This document shows, piece by piece, positions 49,818 to 58,201 of a stretch of 64,000 bases of DNA. The notes below the pieces were generated by a model that had not been told where the DNA came from, made no database searches, and was given only the letters and a program-made list of their open reading frames with translations. Where the stretch lies: NCBI RefSeq assembly GCF_003999255.1, contig NZ_CP034791.1, positions 2,148,501 to 2,212,500 on the forward strand, in the 5' to 3' direction. The position numbers and the translations under genes were made by a program. Position 1 is the stretch's first letter, and each line of letters opens with the position of its first letter. Origin of the DNA: Caldicellulosiruptor changbaiensis (GTDB lineage Bacteria; Bacillota; Thermoanaerobacteria; Caldicellulosiruptorales; Caldicellulosiruptoraceae).

Positions 49818-50498
49818 TTAAAAAACCCCCTTGACATTATACCGTTTGTCTTTTAGCTGATAGTATTCAGTTAATTCATTTTTGTTATATACAAAAACCT
49901 CATAATCTTTCACTTGACCATATCTAATAATATCATCTTCAAAGTTAATCACTTTTGTAATATTTGATTTATTAATTTCAAATTTATCAATAGCAGAATT
50001 ATGAGTAAAGATATAAATCTCTTTGCCTCTATAATATGGATTATATCTAACAAAATTTGTATACTTCCATTTCTTCAAAAAAAGAATATATTTGTGGCCT
50101 GGTTTCATAAGATTATAGCCATAGTATGCAAAATAATTGTTGTATTTACCTAAATTAAAATAACTTGGCTCAAATATGTAAATTTTTGAATTTTTTATAT
50201 CCCCTTTGTAAGTCTTGATAACATTGAAAGCTGTCAGTACTGAACCTTTTACATAAATTCTATCGCTCAGTGCAGTACCCTTTACAATTACATCAGAATC
50301 TTTAATAATCTTTTCTAACGAAAATTTTTCATTATTCCATCCCTTAAAACTACCACCATTTAAAAAAACGCATTGGTCTTTTATATTTTCACTGATAGTT
50401 TGTGTCTCAATATTAATAAATGATTTTTTTACTAAAAAACTTACAACTATATCTAAGGCTAAAATAATAAATATCACCACAAACCACTTTTTATTCAT
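49818..50498 (-). CDS. Membrane-anchored protein of the ABC operon, 3' end replaced by an IS unit
   Basis: A hydrophobic N-terminal anchor (WFVVIFIILALDIVVSFLV), then an extracytoplasmic domain with DSDVIVKGTALSDRIYVKGS and ILFLKKWKYTNFVRYNPYY, a pattern seen in small clostridial exported proteins of unknown function. Codons up to 49854 are native; the last ~11 residues (KDKRYNVKGVF) come from the inserted IS110 unit. The original tail (KEGVELDFSKLIGAW) lies at 45922-45965. The protein may still fold. Start at ATG 50498, about 12 nt after GGAGG; it overlaps the ATPase stop by 8 bp. Confidence 0.7.
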   Translation of the reverse strand: MNKKWFVVIFIILALDIVVSFLVKKSFINIETQTISENIKDQCVFLNGGSFKGWNNEKFSLEKIIKDSDVIVKGTALSDRIYVKGSVLTAFNVIKTYKGDIKNSKIYIFEPSYFNLGKYNNYFAYYGYNLMKPGHKYILFLKKWKYTNFVRYNPYYRGKEIYIFTHNSAIDKFEINKSNITKVINFEDDIIRYGQVKDYEVFVYNKNELTEYYQLKDKRYNVKGVF

Positions 50499-51147
50499 CT
50501 TTGTTTTCATCCTCCGAATAGTAAACTTTCCCTGAATCTACCCTGAACTTATAATCACATAGCAAATTTATATCTTCCTTTATATGACTTGCTAATAAAA
50601 TTGTTGCTCCTTTCCCCTTTTCCTCCAATAAAATTTGTCTTACAAGTTTAACACCATCTTCATCAAGAGAATTTGTTGGCTCGTCAAGAACAATCAATTT
50701 AGGTTTTTCCATTATAGCTTGTGCAATTTTCAATCTTTGTTTCATACCAAGCGAATATTTCTTATACGGTCTTCTATCTTCTGGATCAAGCCCAACCCTT
50801 TTTATTGCACTCTTGATCTCATCATCAGTAATTACATTTTTTATAGAAGCCAATAATTTGAGATTTTGAAAACCTGTTAAATTATCCCACAAGTCAACAT
50901 TTTCTATAATTACCCCTACACTCTCAGGAAAAGAAATATCTCTCCCTATCCTCTTTCCAAAAACAATAACTTCTCCAAATGTTGGTTTTATTAATCCACA
51001 TATAGCTCTAAATAACATAGTTTTGCCAGAACCATTCCTACCATAAAATCCATAAATCTTTCCCTCTTCAAGTTCAAGATTAACATTATCTAAAATAACT
51101 TTTCCTTTGATTATCTTTGTTAAATTTCTAATTTCTATTGCTTTCAT
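50491..51147 (-). CDS. ABC transporter ATP-binding protein
   Basis: ATPase of an exporter-type ABC system. Walker A YGRNGSGKTML, signature YSLGMKQRLKIAQA, Walker B KLIVLDEPTNSLDEDG, and a switch His in LLASHIKEDI. It is short, as in bacteriocin-resistance and lantibiotic-immunity type transporters (218 residues). Start at ATG 51147, with GAGGTG 9 nt upstream; the frame is open to 51192. It follows three membrane-protein genes that probably form its permease partners. Confidence 0.9.
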   Translation of the reverse strand: MKAIEIRNLTKIIKGKVILDNVNLELEEGKIYGFYGRNGSGKTMLFRAICGLIKPTFGEVIVFGKRIGRDISFPESVGVIIENVDLWDNLTGFQNLKLLASIKNVITDDEIKSAIKRVGLDPEDRRPYKKYSLGMKQRLKIAQAIMEKPKLIVLDEPTNSLDEDGVKLVRQILLEEKGKGATILLASHIKEDINLLCDYKFRVDSGKVYYSEDENKDE

Positions 51148-51169
51148 ATTTAAAATCACCTCTTTCCTG

Positions 51170-51961
51170 TCAATCTCTCTCGAATATTTCAATATTTTTA
51201 ACTACTTTTATTCCTATTATCACTACAATCGAAAAATAAATAGCAAGTATAAACATTGACCACCATATGCTAAAACCATTTATGCTATCTATTCCATAAA
51301 TTCCAGTTATATCTACAATAAATCTATCACTATGCCAACTTAAAACAGCTTGTAGAACAGGACTGAATTTTATTAAAAGATAATTGAAATCACTTAAAGA
51401 TATAAAAGATGGAACAAAAAATATTAGCCAAACTGTTATAGTAAACAAAAAGGATATTCTTGAACTTATATATAATGATAATATATTTGCAACTATAGTA
51501 AACAACATTATAGAAATAAAATTTAGCAGAACTATTATTGCACAACACAATAGACCTTTTATAAAAGAGTCCACCCTAAATTTATTTGCCAAGGCAAATA
51601 GTGTTGTGGTTATTACAAATGTAATCAGAAAAGATAAAATGTGTAAAGATATAAAATAAAGCTTACTAAAATACCATGAAAGCCTACTATCTTTTCTTGT
51701 AAAAATGTAAACTGCACATCTTTTAAAATCATGAGAAAAAACATTTCCTAAGGTAGCCATAAGATATAATCTGGGCAAAGCATATATTAAAGGATATATA
51801 AAAGAAGTTACTTTACCCGGAAAAGGTAAATAATTGAAACTCAAAATCAAAAAAATCTCAACAGAAGTATTACTATAAAATTTCAAAGACATCAGCCAAT
51901 ATAAATCAATTAACAAAGAGATAACTAAGGAACTGACAATACTATTTATCAGTTTTCTGAT
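51170..51961 (-). CDS. ABC-type integral membrane protein (third)
   Basis: About 250-263 residues with six hydrophobic helices; permease-like, no recognised motif. No ATG fits the N terminus. In this frame the first codon after a well-placed AGAGGTGAT is ATC at 51961 (giving IRKLINSIVSSLVISL), while TTG 51916 would start inside the first helix and lacks a ribosome site. The upstream gene overlaps by 13 bp. Residues include a basic loop HDFKRCAVYIFTRKDSR similar to the loop of its neighbours. Likely part of the same ABC complex. Confidence 0.65.
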   Translation of the reverse strand: MRKLINSIVSSLVISLLIDLYWLMSLKFYSNTSVEIFLILSFNYLPFPGKVTSFIYPLIYALPRLYLMATLGNVFSHDFKRCAVYIFTRKDSRLSWYFSKLYFISLHILSFLITFVITTTLFALANKFRVDSFIKGLLCCAIIVLLNFISIMLFTIVANILSLYISSRISFLFTITVWLIFFVPSFISLSDFNYLLIKFSPVLQAVLSWHSDRFIVDITGIYGIDSINGFSIWWSMFILAIYFSIVVIIGIKVVKNIEIFERD

Positions 51962-52707
51962 TTCTTATCACCTCTGTAAATATCTATTTTTTTCAATGTA
52001 TTTGTCATAATAATGTTCAAGAAGGTAAAAAGCAGCAAAAAATAACTAAGGTATATTCCAAATAAAAAAAGATGCTTTTTTAGCGATAAACTATAGCTCA
52101 TCAGAAAATTTATTAACATACCTAAGGTAATACCAGAAAAATTCACTGTTTTAAATATATATATAAAGACAAAATCTATGAAAGGCACTAATATGCCAAC
52201 TATATACGCCGTAATAGCTCTTTTAATAATAGCCAATACAATAAGATATACTGTTCCATATACAACTAACAAAAGAAGCACAATAAATAGAAACTCTAAA
52301 ATGAATATAAACTCCTTGTAGCTTAAAGCTTTTAAATACTTTGAACTCAACATAACAGTTACTATCAAAGGTATAGTGTATATAGATAATAAATAGATTA
52401 AGGTATCTTTTAGTAAAATTTTTATTTTTTCCTTCCACCAATCCTCAACATAAGTATATTTCAGAATAATCAGGCAATTATCCATATGTATTTGCGAACT
52501 GACCAAAAGAAGATATATGGGTACATAAAAAAACGTAATTACGTTTGCTTTAAATATTTGACTTAGAATTAAATCAATCGTCCATGCTTTATTCTTATTC
52601 AAAAATTTAAACAAAGAAATCGAAAGTACTAATTCCACAAATAAAGTTGCAAAATAAGCTATAAATTTTCTTGCTAAGTTTAAATAGAAAATTCGCCTAA
52701 ATTTCAT
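51949..52707 (-). CDS. ABC-type integral membrane protein (second)
   Basis: 252 residues, six hydrophobic helices, with basic N terminus MKFRRIFYLNLARKF. ATG start overlaps the preceding stop (TAATG), with AAGGATG as ribosome site, so the two are coupled. No family motif recognised; role as a transmembrane subunit is inferred from the operon. Confidence 0.7.
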   Translation of the reverse strand: MKFRRIFYLNLARKFIAYFATLFVELVLSISLFKFLNKNKAWTIDLILSQIFKANVITFFYVPIYLLLVSSQIHMDNCLIILKYTYVEDWWKEKIKILLKDTLIYLLSIYTIPLIVTVMLSSKYLKALSYKEFIFILEFLFIVLLLLVVYGTVYLIVLAIIKRAITAYIVGILVPFIDFVFIYIFKTVNFSGITLGMLINFLMSYSLSLKKHLFLFGIYLSYFLLLFTFLNIIMTNTLKKIDIYRGDKKSEN

Positions 52708-53540
52708 TATACTTCATCCTTACTACATTTAAAGTTTATAATAATAAGACTTATAAAGAACAACATAATCATAAAGATTAGGAAATATTGGTAATTTGTA
52801 ATTTCAGAAGAAAATGGAAGAATAATTAAATAATCAGCTATTGAAAATGTAGTTGACGAACTAATTAATTTTCCAATAAAATTTTCCAGCAGATAGAATA
52901 AAAAAGCTAAAATAACCACCAAATATCTGTTCATTTTTCTAAAGAAGGATATAGAATATGAAACCAAAGCAATGATACCAGCGCAAACGCCATTTAAAAG
53001 CATATAAAATAAATTATGTAAATAAGGATTTATCGAATGTAATTTTGAAAGTTGTACTGTACTTAAAAATTGATAAGCATTATATGTTGGATGGTTAAAT
53101 ACGTTTTCCGATGGAGAATAAACTGGCAATAGACAAAAGCATAATAATTCATCAAAAAGCAAAGGTACAAAAACTACAATAAAACCAGAGAAAAAGACAA
53201 CTATTCCCTTACAAAAAAGATACACTCTTTTATCACAACGCGTAATAATAAAATTTATAACTCCTGCCCTTTTATCCTCTAAATATGAATCTGAATACGG
53301 TATAGTTGCAAATAACGGAATTAAGAAATAAGCAAATAGTTGCCCCCATTGTCCACGAACTTTATTGTACAACAACCACATCTGATATGCAGATGGTAGT
53401 TCAAAAAGAGGTGAATTGATTAACATTACTGAATGATAAATAAAATCGACACTTATGTAAAAAAAAGCAATTACCATTACAATAAAAAATTCCTTTCTAC
53501 TAAATAACCTCTTCAATTCATATTTTAACACATTAATCAA
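52707..53540 (-). CDS. ABC-type integral membrane protein (first)
   Basis: 277 residues, six hydrophobic helices, and a basic start (INVLKYELKRLFSRKEFFIVMV) as in ABC-2 type permeases. I choose TTG 53540, since GGGAG lies 9 nt upstream; the open frame begins at ATG 53561 without a ribosome site. First complete gene of the operon; a strong hairpin lies just upstream. Confidence 0.7.
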   Translation of the reverse strand: MINVLKYELKRLFSRKEFFIVMVIAFFYISVDFIYHSVMLINSPLFELPSAYQMWLLYNKVRGQWGQLFAYFLIPLFATIPYSDSYLEDKRAGVINFIITRCDKRVYLFCKGIVVFFSGFIVVFVPLLFDELLCFCLLPVYSPSENVFNHPTYNAYQFLSTVQLSKLHSINPYLHNLFYMLLNGVCAGIIALVSYSISFFRKMNRYLVVILAFLFYLLENFIGKLISSSTTFSIADYLIILPFSSEITNYQYFLIFMIMLFFISLIIINFKCSKDEV

Positions 53541-53568
53541 ATTACAATCACTCCCAAACATTTGATAA

Positions 53569-53603
53569 TGTAGGGCTATAGCAATAAATGCTATAACCCT
53601 ACA
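53569..53603 (-). terminator. Hairpin between truncated small gene and ABC operon
   Basis: TGTAGGGCTATAGCA (53569-53583) pairs with TGCTATAACCCTACA (53589-53603), one mismatch, 5-nt loop. There is no T-run after it on the minus strand, so it may be a partial terminator or mRNA stabiliser between a highly expressed first gene and the transporter genes. Confidence 0.55.
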
Positions 53604-53620
53604 AATTAGCTTTATTAAAC

Positions 53621-53705
53621 TTAGCGCAAGTCATACCAACCACTTGCTTGGACAGACACAACATCTACAGCGTCATTTTGAGCCCATAAGTTGATATAGA
53701 TTCCA
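53621..53705 (-). pseudogene. 3' remnant of a small gene cut by IS110 element 1 copy C
   Basis: Open frame from the IS edge, SGIYINLWAQNDAVDVV then SVQASGWYDLR, stop at 53621. Across the IS the sequence right of 55700 looks coding in a different frame (KIGFSVIVGINLSWVPMKG), so the original gene was probably already shifted or altered. Its position before the ABC genes and behind promoter P2 suggests the exported peptide or an accessory protein; family unknown. Confidence 0.4.
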
Positions 53706-54279
53706 CTCTCTCAATATACCTTTGATTTTCTCAAAATATCTCGCGATTTCTTTAAAATTCGCTATCTAAACAAATAATTTTGTTCTTGATATTGTTATTA
53801 TTGCTTTATTCTACCATACCCAGCTTAGACTCAGCCTCTCTATTGTATTTATCTTGTTGCTCTACCATATTACGGCGGGTATCTATCCACAACAACCATG
53901 GTGTTTACCCTCTCATGTCTCTCAGGGTCTTTTCTCACTTGCCCTCAATTCCCTCGTCCCATCTACCATGGCGTGGACGTCAGTTATGCTCGTATGCAGG
54001 GTCTTCGCCCGTATGGAGGATGTACTCTGACCACCCGCTCACATTTTTCAATCTACTTTCTATAAAAAATCATTTAATCCTTTCTCCTTCATTTCTTAAC
54101 CATCAATACATTTTCTAAGATGTGAACTATTATTAAAAGGGGCGCTTTGCTACTCGACATGACTTAATCTCCTCGCAAAGCTAAGAATTTCTTTACCCCC
54201 TCAAGATGTGAATCACTCAAACTATTTCTCCTGCTTTAAACTAAGAATGTTCAAGCAATTTTTCTCACTTCGCTTCACT
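53706..54279 (-). ncRNA. Structured non-coding end of element 1 (copy C)
   Basis: As in copies A and B except for the three base changes near the outer edge. Guide-RNA role inferred. Confidence 0.35.
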
Positions 54280-55566
54280 TCACGCTGTCCTTGCTAAAGC
54301 CTCTCTCTTTATATCGCTCAACATCTTGTTCCCATCATACTTTACGCCTTTTTTCAAAATCGCATAAAACACCCTTATCAATTTACAACACAGTGCTATT
54401 AATGATTGCTTCTTCTTCAAGGGATTGTTCTCTCGCGTGGTGTAATACCTGTGCAGCTGCTTAAATTCTTCATTCTTTGCTACTATTGTAATCATGGCCT
54501 TGAACAAGCTACTTCTGAGCCTTCCTCGCCCTCTTTTACTTATACACGTCTGACCCTTGTACTTGCCAGAACTATTCTCAACTATATTGAGTCCCGCTAA
54601 TTTCTGTATCTGCTTCGAATCCTCATACCTCTTTATATCTCCAACCTCTGAAATAAATCCAACTGCTGTCTTCACTCCAACACCTTTTATTTCAAGAAGC
54701 TTATCGCCATTCGGCACCTCTTTCAAAAGCTCTGCCATCTCGGCTTCTATCTCTTCTACTTGCTTGTTTAAAAGCTCATATTCTTCAAGCAAATATTTTA
54801 TCTCTTGTCTTGCCAGCTTTCTACCTTCTTTTTTACCTATACTTCTTTTGGCAGCTTCTGTTAAATCCATCGCCCTCCTGCGACTAATCGCTCGCTTATC
54901 TACTTTGTCACGCCAGTACTCTATAATCCCTTCTACTTCCTTCCCTACTACATCACAAGGCAATGGCATTTCTCTCAGCGTCGCTATTGCTGTCTTGCCT
55001 TCCCAATCAGAAAATACTCCTAAAAACTCTGGAAAATATATATCAAGCCAATTGATTATTTGATTTTTTAAAACATTCAGCTGTTTTTGAAGCCTTTCAT
55101 ATATGTTCATCGCTACTCTCATCTCAGCATATATACCCTCGGGTATATTTGGTTCTGTGTATCTTCCATCCTTCACAAGCATTGCTATCGTCTTCGGATC
55201 CTTTATATCACTCTTAGTTTGCGTGTTATCATCAAGCTCCTTGCTCCTCTTCACGTGAAAAGGATTCACTAATACCACTTTTATGCCATTCTCTCTTAAG
55301 TACTGCTCAAAGCACAGCCAGTAATGCCCTGTAGGTTCTATCCCAACTATCATACTCTCCTTGCCATTTGCTTTCATTATCTTATTTGCCCAATCCAGAA
55401 ATTTTTCCATACCTTCTTTCCTATTCTCAAATTCTATTCTCTTACCAAGCTCCACTCCTCTGAAGTCAAATGCTCTACCAACATGCCTTTCCTTTGCTAT
55501 ATCTACTCCTACAACTAAAGTTCTTTCTGTGACTTGTAATATCTTTTCATTTTGTGTATACTTCAA
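54280..55566 (-). CDS. IS110 family transposase, element 1 copy C
   Basis: Protein identical to copies A and B; TTG start at 55566 after AAAGGAGGT, open frame to 55608. Intact DEDD and C-terminal domains. Confidence 0.9.
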   Translation of the reverse strand: MKYTQNEKILQVTERTLVVGVDIAKERHVGRAFDFRGVELGKRIEFENRKEGMEKFLDWANKIMKANGKESMIVGIEPTGHYWLCFEQYLRENGIKVVLVNPFHVKRSKELDDNTQTKSDIKDPKTIAMLVKDGRYTEPNIPEGIYAEMRVAMNIYERLQKQLNVLKNQIINWLDIYFPEFLGVFSDWEGKTAIATLREMPLPCDVVGKEVEGIIEYWRDKVDKRAISRRRAMDLTEAAKRSIGKKEGRKLARQEIKYLLEEYELLNKQVEEIEAEMAELLKEVPNGDKLLEIKGVGVKTAVGFISEVGDIKRYEDSKQIQKLAGLNIVENSSGKYKGQTCISKRGRGRLRSSLFKAMITIVAKNEEFKQLHRYYTTRENNPLKKKQSLIALCCKLIRVFYAILKKGVKYDGNKMLSDIKREALARTA

Positions 55567-55570
55567 AGAG

Positions 55571-55650
55571 GGTACCTCCTTTGTTGTGTTTTTTCGTAAG
55601 TTGTACAACTTACTTTATTAATTTTATCAGGAGGTACCTTATCTTTTCAA
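55571..55650 (-). promoter_or_regulatory. Element 1 promoter and masking repeat (copy C)
   Basis: Same promoter, palindrome and complementary GGTACCTCCT arm as in copy A. Confidence 0.55.
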
Positions 55651-55880
55651 ATCTCTTTTCTCTTCATTTTCACTCATTTTCGTTCATTACAGGAATGCTA
55701 ATTTTTCTATTCGCATCCCTTCATAGGTACCCATGAAAGGTTGATGCCAACAATAACACTGAATCCAATTTTTCCACCAATATTATTTTTAGTGTGATTA
55801 TTTCTCTGATTTCTTTATTAAAGATATTTTGTACTTTCTATACCTTTAATGTAGATTTATTCTTGTAAATTTCTGCATAT

Positions 55881-55909
55881 ATTTTATTATTTATGTCTTC
55901 ACCTGTCAA
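55881..55909 (-). promoter_or_regulatory. Repeated promoter cassette P2
   Basis: Minus strand: long A-tract, CGGGATTGACA (TTGACA 55909-55904), 17 bp, TAAAAT (55886-55881). It points at the ABC operon, now cut off by IS copy C. Confidence 0.65.
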
Positions 55910-56059
55910 TCCCGTTTTTTTTTTTTTTTTTTTAGACTATATTTCTTTAATTTTTTAGCTAAAACTAAGCTTTCTTTAAAATTTCTTTATATTTCTTCAA
56001 TTTTCTTAAATTTTTATTAGATATTGAACAGCTAAAAAAAATAGGCTCCATAACAAATA

Positions 56060-56121
56060 GGCTCTTTGTCAAAAGTTGGGGTAGGCATTCTAAATATCAA
56101 CCTCTCTTTTGACAAAGAGCC
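56060..56121. repeat. 62-bp inverted repeat resembling an ISL3-type end
   Basis: GGCTCTTTGTCAAAAG (56060-56075) is perfectly inverted at 56106-56121. The first ~48 nt also resemble, in reverse complement, the end at about 59809-59856 downstream of the ISL3 transposase fragment. It may be a minimal MITE; as a terminator for the gene at 56252 it lacks a T-run. Confidence 0.5.
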
Positions 56122-56251
56122 AGATTAATAGAAACTTTTTAATCATTTCTTTTTTCTTTTTATCACCAAAGGAAGCCTGAATTTTAACACAAACTTATAA
56201 CATACATTAAATAGAAACTTTTTCTACAACAAAATGGAAGTTTAAATAAAA

Positions 56252-56925
56252 TTAAGGCTCATAACCTGGTAGATAACTGAAGTTTTCTGAAGTAATTTTC
56301 CATTTTCCGTTTTCTTTTGATAAGTTAAAATAATATCTTATTACACCTTTTGGATTATATGTCACCAATTTTTTGGGAAGTTTTTGCGTTTCTTCATACA
56401 GCCTTTTCTGATATTCTATTGTCATTTCTTCAGGCTTTATGCTTCCATTTACTTTATTATCAATTGGAATCAACGCAACCATTTTGTTTTCGCAATATAC
56501 ATCTGCTATGACTGTTGCTGTATCACCTTCAATCCTTGTTTCTAAAAATTTTATATCATTTATTTTCCATTCAACAGTCCTTATATCTGAGGGTGAATAA
56601 GCTTCTCCTAAAACAGCCGTTTGAAAAACCTTTATTTTATTTGCTAAAATCCCTGACTTTGCACTGTAATATTTCTCACATTCCTGGGTAACTTCATTTA
56701 TCTTTCTGTCTATAAGCTGTGAAGGAATTTTAATATCTGGTGATTTTGTATACTCTGATGGATACACACTTTTTTACTATAAATATTTAGTGCACTCTTC
56801 ACCACTCCTTTTATTTCCTCCTCATTATTCAATTGCTGAATACTTTCTGCATTATAACCAATTATAGTTGCAACTATTGTAATAAGTACCAATAAACCTA
56901 ATACAAATAATTTTCTTTTTTTCAT
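56252..56925 (-). pseudogene. Exported small protein, frameshifted at a GT repeat
   Basis: ATG 56925 follows GGGGAGG. An N-terminal signal anchor (MKKRKLFVLGLLVLITIVATI) leads to a frame ending near 56710; a second frame from about 56767 to 56252 carries the rest (KSPDIKIPSQLIDRKINEV, ending YLPGYEP). They join as NIYSKKVYPSEYTKS if one GT of GTGTGT is dropped. The C-terminal domain (WKINDIKFLETRIEGDTATV) looks like a small SnoaL/lipoprotein-type fold, not firmly assigned. It follows the amidase remnant by about 20 bp. Confidence 0.65.
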
Positions 56926-56944
56926 AAAATTTGACCTCCCCATC

Positions 56945-57551
56945 TTATTGTGGTCTAACAGCAATTATGATTGTAGACAGAGGATTAAGATTATATGGCT
57001 TTAAGTGCCATATTGCCCATTTTTCTATCTGTTGTGTGTTGATCTTGCAAAACACCGTTTATCCGAGAATCAGGGTCTTTGGCATAAACCACTACAATAG
57101 CAGAATGATCATATGTTCCATCAGAATCCCAATCATAAAATAATACATCTCCTGGTTTTAGGGAAAAGTTAAAGTCTGACTGAGAACTATAATCCCATCT
57201 CCCAATATACATAGCATTATTTGCACTAAGCAACCAATATCTTAGACTATCGGCAACACTCCAAGCCTGTCCCCAATTCCACCACCAAAGTACTTTTTCA
57301 CAATACCAACCTCGTTGTTTATCAAATGGGATAAGTCCACCTTCATGTAATGCCTGAGAAACAAAATTTATATAATATTTGCTAAAATTAGGTTAATCAG
57401 GATTTCTGCTTAATGCCCATGTATCTGCATAATTTACAGCTCCGCCAGAGGAGTAATATGCATTTACTTTAACACAATCAAAAAAACTCAAAAATATAGT
57501 TAATATCAAACTTATGGTAACATATGTAGTAACTTTTTTAGTAATTACCAT
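56945..57551 (-). pseudogene. Amidase_6-type secreted cell-wall amidase, inactivated
   Basis: ATG 57551, signal peptide (YVTISLILTIFLSFFDCVKVNA), then YADTWALSRNPD and an in-frame TAA (57393-57395). The frame continues through PNFSKYYINFVSQALHEGG, WSVADSLRYWLLS, LKPGDVLFYDWDSDGTYDHSA and QDQHTTDR, then shifts once near 57020 to end WHLKPYNLNPL and AVRPQ. The usual NDCTNFVSQA carries the catalytic Cys; here the Cys is gone (KYYINFVSQA). It is preceded by the 370-nt leader shared with 61414. Confidence 0.75.
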
Positions 57552-57958
57552 TTTCTTGATCTCACTTCTTGTTTTGATGTTTATCACAACCCTTCTCAGC
57601 CGGCTGATGAAAGGCTGTTGCTTATTTCCCTAACTTCAATCTCCATTTTCTAAAACTCTTTCAAACATCATATGCCAGTTCCTCTAAACCTATCTGTCCT
57701 TGTTACACTTCTTATTTATGTAATTGATATTTCTTTATCCATACTCCAAACAAATTGTTGCCATGTTTCTTTGAGCACAATCTGTTATGCTACTTTAAAC
57801 AATAGTATCTTCTTATCATTTCTTCATCTAACTTGTTTTTTATATCTCAGTTTCTTTATTTTCTTATTTGCGGTATTTTATTCTTAAAATATTTTTTCTG
57901 TTAACTTTTTCTTGGAATTTCTAAGCAAATTTTATCTTATATATCTTCACACTGTCAA
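57552..57958 (-). promoter_or_regulatory. Promoter P3 and ~370-nt conserved leader
   Basis: TTGACA (57958-57953), 18 bp, TAAAAT (57934-57929); the expected start near 57922 gives a leader of about 371 nt. A hairpin (57587-57617; AGCCTTTC/GAAGGGTT with CCGG loop) ends about 37 nt before the ATG. Related sequence and length precede the gene at 61414. A second conserved block contains GATACTATT, which might be an internal -10. Confidence 0.6.
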
Positions 57959-58072
57959 TCCCGTTTTTTTTTAGACTATTTTCAATTAAATTTTGAGCTC
58001 AGAATATGCTGGTCAAGTCCAAATTTTTGTGTAAAATACCCCTGGTTAGTTGTTAGAAGATGAACGTTCTTT

Positions 58073-58196
58073 ATCACCACCATTTAATTCATTGTACCAC
58101 TTCCGTTCCATGGGCTCAAGGATACACAACGTCAGGCTTTTGCGTATCCTTGACACCATGGGGCTTCAGCAGTTATCAAAAACTTACGGTGGTGAT
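58073..58196. repeat. Nested inverted repeat in the IS256 3' region
   Basis: ATCACCACC (58073-58081) with GGTGGTGAT (58188-58196), and inside it CCATGG-x2-TCAAGGATAC (58108-58125) with GTATCCTTGA-x2-CCATGG (58144-58161). It lies between the transposase stop and the terminal repeat. Could be a transcription barrier or an RNA. Confidence 0.65.
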
Positions 58197-58201
58197 TAAG
58201 G

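Larger units (their letters stand above)
45966..49851. mobile_element. Composite unit B: two divergent IS110-type elements
   Basis: As far as I compared, identical to copy A at a constant offset of 20399 bp. Element 1 is 45966-47959 and element 2 is 47960-49851. It is inserted in the last gene of the ABC operon between AACACCTT and TTTAGCTG at a CT core; rejoining the flanks restores an open frame. Confidence 0.88.
53706..55699. mobile_element. IS110 element 1, solo copy C
   Basis: Starts at CTCTCTCAAT and ends at GGAATGCT, with CT at both edges. Three base differences from copies A and B were noticed near the left end (53767 to ~53841), so A and B are closer to each other than to C. Flanks are ATTCCA and AATTTTT. 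It separates promoter P2 from the ABC operon. Confidence 0.88.
55700..56251. other. Gap between element 1 copy C and the frameshifted exported-protein gene
   Basis: Holds the interrupted coding remnant next to the IS edge (55700-55800), promoter P2, a run of about 20 T, and the inverted repeat at 56060-56121. No complete gene seen. Confidence 0.5.

Noticed and set aside
55905-55935. Long T-run as a terminator
   Set aside because: There is no hairpin before it on the plus strand; on the minus strand it is the A-tract upstream of promoter P2.
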